Source: Phycisphaeraceae bacterium
Lineage (GTDB): Bacteria; Planctomycetota; Phycisphaerae; Phycisphaerales; Phycisphaeraceae
DNA: 5,183 nucleotides
Direction of reading: 5' to 3'
Assembly (NCBI GenBank): GCA_003552605.1
Contig: PUNN01000512.1
Location: 1 to 5,183 of the forward strand
In this document: positions 1 to 5,183 of the stretch, piece after piece
How the letters are laid out: each line of letters starts with the position of its first letter
How positions within the stretch are numbered: the first letter of the stretch is position 1
Position numbers and translations under genes: made by a program
The notes under the pieces: generated by a model
What the model saw: only the letters and a program-made list of their open reading frames with translations
Databases searched by the model: none
Told to the model about the DNA's origin: nothing

Positions 1-5
1 AAACA

Positions 6-110
6 GGGTGGCATGGTCAGCGGCTGTCCGCAGCCGATGGCCATGCAGGCTCGTAAAAGCGGGTTTGCCGCATGGCCATCAGCCGAAGACGGCTGCTGAC
101 CATGCCACCC
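6..110. repeat. Long imperfect inverted repeat (hairpin element) with nested palindromes
   Basis: The outer 16 bases GGGTGGCATGGTCAGC (6-21) are matched perfectly by their reverse complement at 95-110. The pairing continues inward so that 6-46 and 70-110 form two 41-base arms with six differences, two of them G-U compatible, around a 23-base centre. Each arm also holds its own small perfect hairpin: CGGCTG-TCCG-CAGCCG at 21-36 and CAGCCG-AAGA-CGGCTG at 80-95. Each arm also holds an ATGGCCAT palindrome, at 37-44 and 72-79. The element could thus fold as one long hairpin or as two stem-loops. No flanking target-site duplication is visible (AAACA on the left, ATGCT on the right) and there is no T-tract, so it is not a canonical intrinsic terminator. 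It resembles dispersed REP- or MITE-like intergenic palindromes; it could also end transcription of an upstream gene outside the window. Confidence 0.85.
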
Positions 111-204
111 ATGCTACATGCGTTCGCCCTGCACTGGGCGCCGGCCCCCCGGAACCTCGGACCCCCGCACCCTCCTGACGTCGAGCACGTCCTGTGAACC
201 CTTT

Positions 205-208
205 GGAG
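205..208 (+). promoter_or_regulatory. Ribosome binding site of the lyase-like gene
   Basis: GGAG lies seven bases before the ATG at 216 and ten before a second in-frame ATG at 219. The spacing favours 216 as the start, though either is possible. A third in-frame ATG at 246 has no comparable site and would cut off the charged start of the signal peptide. No convincing -35/-10 promoter was seen in 111-204. Confidence 0.6.
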
Positions 209-215
209 CCGCCCA

Positions 216-3200
216 ATGATGTCTCGGATTCATCACCCTCTCACCATGTTGCTCGCCACCGCCGCAATGGTGGCCGCCGCCTGTCTCAGCCCCGCCCCGT
301 CGACCGCCGCGGCCGCGGAAGCATCGAACGAACAGGCCATCGAACGTCTTCGCATCACACTCTTTCACGCGATGCCCCGAGGCGATGAGAAGCACCCTGC
401 CGATGCGCCCTCGATGATCCTCAACGTCCAGCGTGATGGCGACCACTGGCGGCCGGTTTTTGCCACCGCCGGCAACTACAACCAGCATGATCATCCCGGC
501 TACGTCCGGGCCGCGAAGGTGACGGACGATGCGGTCGAGATCGACTTCACGCTCCTTGTCCGCGGCGATGGGTGGCACCCCGGCGGCCGCTACCTCGGTC
601 GCATCGAGTTGACCCGGGATGAGGATGACACCCTTTCCGGGCATTTCGAAGGTACCTTCCGCGATCGGGAGATCGAGGGGCGGGCCGAGGGGTTCATCGC
701 GCCTCCGCCTCGCCACGTGGGAGAACCTGTTGAATCCCGCGAGCGGCCCCGGCTGCTGTTCCGCGCTGAAGACCTCCCGGCGCTGCGTGAACGGGCAGAG
801 ACACGGTTCGGGCAACTCGCTCTTTCCAAGATGGACCACAGCCCGGCCAGTTCGGCCTTCCGTTATGCGGTTACCGGTGATGAAGACCTCGCGGCCGATA
901 CCCGGCGTCGCGTGGAAGCGCTGATGGAAGATCGCGACCACGGTGGACGCGGGGCGATCAGCCGGTTCTGGGCCTGGCGGGTTGAGCAGGCGGCGATCGC
1001 CTTCGACCTGTGCTACGACGCCTGGGATGCCGACTTTCGCAGCGAGGTCGCCGAGTATCTCCACGACATGGCCCACCTGTTGCTGTACAACCGCGGGACG
1101 ATGGACTCGGCGATCAACTGGGGGCACATGGGCCCGCATGGGCCGGCCCTGCATTGGGCGGCGGGTGTGGCGGGCCTTGCGATCGCCGGTGAGAAGGGGC
1201 CGAAGCCGGCGCGGCCGACGCCACCGCATCTGCTGCGAGAAGATGAAGGGCTGATCGCCGCCGATGCCGACTATGAGCCAGGCGATGGTGTGCCGGTATT
1301 CAACTTCGAAAGTGATCAGATGCCGCGCCGGTGGATCTACGCAGGCGCCTTTCCAAGCAATGCCGAGCCACTCGCCGGTCACGAGAAACGCGCTGCGGCT
1401 CGGCCGGCCGTCGGCGATGAGATCGGAGAGGGCGAGGATGCCACCACCTGGCGCGAGGTTGATGAAGAGAAGCTGCTCTACAGCGGTTCGCTGACCGGCA
1501 ACAGGGCGCAGATTGAACTGACCGGCCCCTCAGGCGTGGTGCAACGCAGTCAGAGCTACTACTTCCTCGCCCTCCGTAATGATCGCGAGCGCTGGGTGCG
1601 TGCTCACACCGGCCATGGCGGCGTCGACATGTACCTCGGTGGCCAGCATGTGTCGGGTGGTGATGTCGTGCGCCTCGAGCCGGGCACCTACCCGTGGCTT
1701 TTCAACGGCCCGATCGGGGATGTCAATCCGTGGGCCAAGGCTTTCGCGGAGCCGAAGCTGATCGAACTCGACGACCAAGAGATTGCTGAGGTGCGCAAGG
1801 AAGCTGAACGCAACCACGAGCACCGCCTTGCAGACTGGCGGCACGAGTTGGAGCAGTGGAGGCACCACGATGGTGCCGATGTGCGTTACCTGCGCATCGC
1901 GGCGGCGGCGGAGCAAGTGATGGATACCGTGTTCGCCGAGATGCTCGGTCGCGGCGGCGGCTATCTCTCCGGCGGCCGTCACAAGGTGGCGATGGATGGG
2001 CCCAACAAGTACGCGTTGATGTACCGTAATGTGAAGGGCCGTAATCCCGGATTCTTCGATGAGGTCGCCGACTACATCCCGCGCGCCATGTTCGTCCACC
2101 CCTACCGGCCGGATGGACAGGTGATCGGGCAGGAGGTCGATGGTGTGCCCGGTTTCGTCACCAGTTGGCCGGATGCCGACCGTGATCTGGCCAACGAGCA
2201 TTTCGCCACCATGCTGCCACTGCTGCCTGAGCGGTACCAGCCGGTGGCGCTGTGGGCGTGGCATGACCACACCGATGGTTCGCTCGAGGATGAGTCATCG
2301 ATGCGCAAGCTACTCTCCGCCCCCTCGCGTGGGTTTTCCTTCAGACAGGAGTATGGCAGTTTCGACACGCACCCGATCTATGCCTTCCTGAACTACCCCA
2401 TGGAGATGGAGCCGGAGGCTCCGGCGGGCGTGATGCCGTTGACGTGGGAATCGCCGGACTACGGGTTCTACGGTTTTCGCAATGAGTGGAGCGGGCGTGA
2501 CAGCCAGTTCATCACCCAGCTCTTCGCCGCGACCCGCGACGAGGGCACCGGCACGCTGCGCGTGGCGGGACTGGGACAGGTCTGGTCCCACGGCCTAGAA
2601 GGGGGTGTGCCGCAGCGGCGGTTCTTTGAGAACGTGGTGCAACTGCCGGGCGTCGATATCCAGAGCAGCGCCCGCGGCCGCGTGCTTCACCACGCCACAC
2701 GCGAGGATGGCGGGGGGACGCTGTCGCTCGACCTCGATGATGTCTACGCCGCGGTGGTGACCGACGATGATGGCAGGCCGATCGCCGCGCCTTACGAGGC
2801 CTACGGCCGCGTCCGCCGGCCCCACGCCTTTGGCGACAGCGGCATCACGGGGCTGCGCGCAATGGCGGTGGACTACAGCGGCAAAAGCGGGGCCGATGCC
2901 ATGATCGTGCTCGTGGACCGAATCGATGGCCATGACAAGCCGTTGTGGGCCTGGCAGCTCGAAAGCGAAAGCGAAGGGATCATGCAGGAAAACATTGACA
3001 CCAGCGGCGAAGGCCGCGAGGTGTTCAAGATGGAAAACTACGAGAAGGCCCGCAACGGCGACCTGCTGCTGACCGAATCGCAACCGGCCAGAGATGACCG
3101 GGTGCGCGTGCATGAAGATGGCTTCACCTACGCGCAGGGCGATGCGGCGATGCGGGCGACCTTCATCACCCCGGCCTCGCCATCGCTGCAACTCGCCGAA

Positions 3201-3419
3201 CGCATCCAGTACCACCGCACCAACATCGAAGTCGTCCGCCGCGATCAGAGCACGGGCATCTTCGCCGAGGGCGACGATGGGTTCTTCGTAATCCTCACCT
3301 TCCAGGACGGCCCGGCACCCGAGGTCGAGGTCATTGAGGGCAGCGGACTTGATGCCACCGTCCGCATCGGCGATCAGACCGTTCGGTTTGATGGTGAGAA
3401 GATCATCCTCGGCGAGTAA
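216..3419 (+). CDS. Secreted heparinase II/III-like putative polysaccharide lyase with an inserted beta-sandwich module
   Basis: This complete 1067-residue protein is probably exported and probably cleaves a uronic-acid-containing polysaccharide by beta-elimination. Residues 1-34 look like a signal peptide: R4, H6 and H7, a hydrophobic run from L9 to about L24, then an Ala-rich AxA-type cleavage region near 31-34. C23 after AAA is a weak alternative lipobox. Residues about 40-165 form a Gly-rich beta region resembling a calycin-like barrel; its role is unknown. From R177 (RPRLLFRAEDLPALRERA) the sequence resembles the start of alpha/alpha-toroid lyases, with helices including LCYDAWDADFR (265-275) and an NWGHMGPHG segment (301-309) that could supply an active-site Asn/His. 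Residues about 370-500 look like an inserted galactose-binding-like module (RWIYAGAFP, then MYLGGQHV, then LEPGTYPWLFNG). A charged helix (about 508-550) follows and the toroid resumes, with GGYLSGGRH at 581-589. From about 750 a beta-rich part begins with GFYGFRNEW (751 on), WSHG (H792) and FFENVVQLPG, like the C-terminal beta-sandwich of heparinase II/III proteins. Catalytic residues and exact family are not established. It probably shares a transcript with the next gene. Confidence 0.85.
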   Translation: MMSRIHHPLTMLLATAAMVAAACLSPAPSTAAAAEASNEQAIERLRITLFHAMPRGDEKHPADAPSMILNVQRDGDHWRPVFATAGNYNQHDHPGYVRAAKVTDDAVEIDFTLLVRGDGWHPGGRYLGRIELTRDEDDTLSGHFEGTFRDREIEGRAEGFIAPPPRHVGEPVESRERPRLLFRAEDLPALRERAETRFGQLALSKMDHSPASSAFRYAVTGDEDLAADTRRRVEALMEDRDHGGRGAISRFWAWRVEQAAIAFDLCYDAWDADFRSEVAEYLHDMAHLLLYNRGTMDSAINWGHMGPHGPALHWAAGVAGLAIAGEKGPKPARPTPPHLLREDEGLIAADADYEPGDGVPVFNFESDQMPRRWIYAGAFPSNAEPLAGHEKRAAARPAVGDEIGEGEDATTWREVDEEKLLYSGSLTGNRAQIELTGPSGVVQRSQSYYFLALRNDRERWVRAHTGHGGVDMYLGGQHVSGGDVVRLEPGTYPWLFNGPIGDVNPWAKAFAEPKLIELDDQEIAEVRKEAERNHEHRLADWRHELEQWRHHDGADVRYLRIAAAAEQVMDTVFAEMLGRGGGYLSGGRHKVAMDGPNKYALMYRNVKGRNPGFFDEVADYIPRAMFVHPYRPDGQVIGQEVDGVPGFVTSWPDADRDLANEHFATMLPLLPERYQPVALWAWHDHTDGSLEDESSMRKLLSAPSRGFSFRQEYGSFDTHPIYAFLNYPMEMEPEAPAGVMPLTWESPDYGFYGFRNEWSGRDSQFITQLFAATRDEGTGTLRVAGLGQVWSHGLEGGVPQRRFFENVVQLPGVDIQSSARGRVLHHATREDGGGTLSLDLDDVYAAVVTDDDGRPIAAPYEAYGRVRRPHAFGDSGITGLRAMAVDYSGKSGADAMIVLVDRIDGHDKPLWAWQLESESEGIMQENIDTSGEGREVFKMENYEKARNGDLLLTESQPARDDRVRVHEDGFTYAQGDAAMRATFITPASPSLQLAERIQYHRTNIEVVRRDQSTGIFAEGDDGFFVILTFQDGPAPEVEVIEGSGLDATVRIGDQTVRFDGEKIILGE

Positions 3420-3468
3420 GGCGCCCTGCTCCGACCGGCGCGCCCAATGAAGATTACCAAGCAATAAC

Positions 3469-3474
3469 AAGGAG
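3469..3474 (+). promoter_or_regulatory. Strong Shine-Dalgarno site of the GH123-like gene
   Basis: AAGGAG, an almost full anti-16S match, sits six bases before the ATG at 3481. It fixes the start of the downstream gene at a position that gives an unusually long 38-residue region before the hydrophobic signal-peptide core. It also argues that the gene is translated independently although it lies only 61 bases after the previous stop codon. Confidence 0.8.
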
Positions 3475-3480
3475 TACAGC

Positions 3481-5183
3481 ATGAACACGACTTGCCCGCT
3501 GAACGCCAATCCCAGCCGAACCGCCAGGGGGACGAACCAGCCCGGCGATGGCCGGTTTCCACGGACCGACCGGCTCGGCCCGGCTACGCCCCACATCGTG
3601 CTCGCTGCCATCGTCATTGCGATGCTGCCCCCTCTGCTCCCCTCCGAGCCTGCGGCTGCGGATACCGTGGAGGTGTTGAACATCGACAGCCAATGGCGCT
3701 ATCACTTCGCCAAGCGTTCGGCGGGCGTCATCTATCGCGGCGCGAAGGGGGAGAAGCTCGTTGCCAGCGAAGGGAACCGCGAGGTCGGCTCCGGTTACGA
3801 ACTTGAAGTCCAGGATGATGGCACCATGGTCCATCGGGGCGGCTGGACGGAGATTCCGCCCATCACCGGCCCGTGGATGGAGCCGGACTTCGATGACAGC
3901 GGCTGGATGATCCATCAAGGGGCCTTCCTCCCTGGCGATCCCTACCCGGTCGGCCACGGCCAGCGCGAGCGCAACCGCAAATCGCGCCTGTTCGTGCGCG
4001 GCGGGTTTGTGGCCGAGGATGTCGAGGCGCTGCGCGACCTGCGGTTGTCCGTACAGTATCGCGGTGGGATCGTGGTCTATCTCAACGGCCACGAGGTCGC
4101 GCGCGGCCACGTGGGCGGTGGGCCGGTCGATGCCGGCACCATGGCCGCAGACTACGATAGCCGTGCTGTCGAGTTCAACCCCCGGGAAGGCGAAGAGAAA
4201 GCGGCCGAGGCGGCGCAACACCGGTTGCGCTCGCTCGAGGAGGTCGCCCTGCCTGTGGAACACTTTGAACAGGGGGTGAACACTTTGGCGTTCAAGGTGC
4301 TTGCCTCGGCCATGCCGCATGAGGCGCGCGGCGATCGCCACAAGGGGGCCTGGGCCACGGTGGGCCTCCAGAGCGTAAGCCTCCAAGCGGCGCCGGCCGG
4401 GGCGATCCTGAGCAGCAAAGGCAAGCCCGAGGATGTCCATGTCTGGAGCACGCTTCCCATCACGGACCTGGACGTGATTTCCCATGGCAACCCGGCCGAC
4501 CTTGTCGGTGGCGTCCCACCGATCCGCATGACCGCCGCCCGCAATACCATCGTCTCGGGCCAGGCCGTGGTTTCAGCGCCCGAACCAGTACAGGGCGTGC
4601 GTGCCACGCTCGGTCACTTCACCGGCGAGCAGGGCCGGCTGAGCCTGCCGGATGATGCGGTCCGCATCCGCTATCCCGCCAGGACCATTGACGGCATGGA
4701 CTACGAGATGCGCCGCCCCGATGTGCTGGTCGATGAGCCGATCGGTGATCAGGCCGTGCAGCCGGTATGGGTGACCGTAGCGGTCCCTTCCGATGCGCCC
4801 GCGGGAACCTACGAAGCCACGCTCACCGTCGAGGCCGAGGGGCTCGACGGCGCTGTAGATGTGCCCGTGGAACTTGTGGTTCATGACTGGCTCTGTCCCG
4901 ATCCGCTCGAATGGCGGTCGATGGTGAGCCTGGTGCAGTCACCGCATTCGGTGGCCTGGCATTACGACGTCGAGATGTGGTCCGAGCGGCACCTCGACCT
5001 TCTGGCGCCATCGCTTTCAATGATGCGCAAGCTCGGCAACAACCACGTGTTCGTGGATGTGATCCTGCCCAGCTTCTTTGCCCCCGAGCACGGTGTGATC
5101 GTCTTCCGCGAGGAGGGCGACCGGCTGGTGCCGGACTTCACCTTCTTCGACCGTTTCATGGATGCATACGCCGAGCATGTGGG
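3481..5183 (+). CDS. Secreted GH123-like (DUF6067/DUF4091-type) glycoside hydrolase, 5' part, cut by the window edge
   Basis: The frame is open from ATG 3481 to the last base: 567 full codons and no stop, so the C-terminus is missing. The N-terminus has 38 mostly polar residues with five Arg, then a hydrophobic core (I39-L53) and an AAA cleavage site at 58-60, indicating export. Residues about 64-310 contain a galactose-binding-like beta-sandwich: FDDSGW (137-142), SRLFVRGGF (from about 168), and VVYLNGHEVARG (198-209), the loop pattern of glycan-associated jelly-roll modules. Residues about 325-470 form a second beta-sandwich ending in VWVTVAVPSDAPAGTYEATL (about 429-448) and VVHDWLCPDP (466-475), the hallmark of the N-terminal domain of GH123/DUF4091 proteins. 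The barrel then starts: HYDVEMWSERHLDLL (494-508), MMRKLGNNHVFVDVI (514-528), EHGVIVF (536-542) and DFTFFDRFMDAYAEHV (to 567). The characterised GH123 activity is beta-N-acetylgalactosaminidase by substrate-assisted catalysis. The Asp-Glu catalytic pair expected further along lies outside the window, so activity and substrate are unproven; many relatives are uncharacterised. Confidence 0.85.
   Translation, partial: MNTTCPLNANPSRTARGTNQPGDGRFPRTDRLGPATPHIVLAAIVIAMLPPLLPSEPAAADTVEVLNIDSQWRYHFAKRSAGVIYRGAKGEKLVASEGNREVGSGYELEVQDDGTMVHRGGWTEIPPITGPWMEPDFDDSGWMIHQGAFLPGDPYPVGHGQRERNRKSRLFVRGGFVAEDVEALRDLRLSVQYRGGIVVYLNGHEVARGHVGGGPVDAGTMAADYDSRAVEFNPREGEEKAAEAAQHRLRSLEEVALPVEHFEQGVNTLAFKVLASAMPHEARGDRHKGAWATVGLQSVSLQAAPAGAILSSKGKPEDVHVWSTLPITDLDVISHGNPADLVGGVPPIRMTAARNTIVSGQAVVSAPEPVQGVRATLGHFTGEQGRLSLPDDAVRIRYPARTIDGMDYEMRRPDVLVDEPIGDQAVQPVWVTVAVPSDAPAGTYEATLTVEAEGLDGAVDVPVELVVHDWLCPDPLEWRSMVSLVQSPHSVAWHYDVEMWSERHLDLLAPSLSMMRKLGNNHVFVDVILPSFFAPEHGVIVFREEGDRLVPDFTFFDRFMDAYAEHV

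Noticed and set aside
6..110. CRISPR array or tRNA/rRNA gene in the left intergenic region
   Set aside because: There is a single inverted repeat rather than regularly spaced direct repeats, and no tRNA cloverleaf or T-loop sequence was found.
151..182. ECF sigma-like promoter (GGAAC at 151-155 with CGTC at 179-182)
   Set aside because: The spacer is 23 bases, whereas ECF promoters need about 16-17.
177..191. Small inverted repeat GACGT-CGAGC-ACGTC as an operator
   Set aside because: Only five-base arms in GC-rich DNA, no regulator in the window; chance is likely.
114..1382. Long open frame on the - strand (422 codons) opposite the first gene
   Set aside because: It lies antisense to a clearly coding frame with a signal peptide and lyase-like motifs. 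Its translation is rich in Arg, Gly and Pro without recognisable domains, as expected of the shadow frame of a GC-rich gene.
3420..3445. Possible intrinsic terminator between the two genes
   Set aside because: Only a five-base stem (GGCGC at 3420-3424 with GCGCC at 3440-3444) with a 15-base loop, and no T-tract follows.
2595..3683. Long open frame on the - strand (362 codons) spanning the gene junction
   Set aside because: It crosses the end of the first gene, the intergenic gap with its good + strand ribosome site and the signal peptide of the second gene. It has no recognisable domain and is a GC-driven shadow.
3454..4485. Long open frame on the - strand (343 codons) opposite the second gene
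   Set aside because: The + strand frame here carries a signal peptide and recognisable beta-sandwich motifs and continues to the window edge; the reverse frame has no such support.

Overview
The window is GC-rich (about 60-65% by eye), gene-dense and reads entirely on the + strand. It holds the end of an intergenic region with a large hairpin repeat, one complete secreted protein of 1067 residues, and the first 567 codons of a second secreted protein that runs off the right edge. The style suggests a Planctomycetota bacterium, perhaps Phycisphaerae-like: big secreted carbohydrate-active enzymes with unusual domain mosaics, beta-sandwich modules joined to catalytic folds, and palindromic intergenic repeats. 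This placement is an inference; no rRNA or marker gene is present, and Verrucomicrobiota or Lentisphaerota remain possible.

Layout. Bases 6-110 form a long imperfect inverted repeat with nested small hairpins. Bases 111-215 are a short leader without a recognisable promoter, ending in a Shine-Dalgarno sequence. Bases 216-3419 encode a signal-peptide-bearing protein whose second part looks like a heparinase II/III-type (alpha/alpha-toroid plus beta-sandwich) polysaccharide lyase; a galactose-binding-like beta-sandwich module appears to be inserted inside the toroid. A 61-base gap with no convincing terminator and a strong AAGGAG ribosome site leads to the second gene (3481 to beyond 5183). That protein has a signal peptide, a galactose-binding-like module, and then the beta-sandwich and beginning of the barrel of the GH123-like (DUF6067/DUF4091) family.

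How they may work together. Both products are predicted to be exported and the genes are close and co-directional, so they are probably co-transcribed parts of a polysaccharide-utilisation locus. A lyase attacking uronic-acid-containing chains next to a GH123-like enzyme (the characterised GH123 activity is beta-N-acetylgalactosaminidase) would fit a GalNAc- and uronate-containing glycan such as a glycosaminoglycan-like or algal/animal mucopolysaccharide. The substrate is inference only: no active-site residue of the second enzyme lies inside the window, and the first cannot be assigned to a numbered lyase family by eye.
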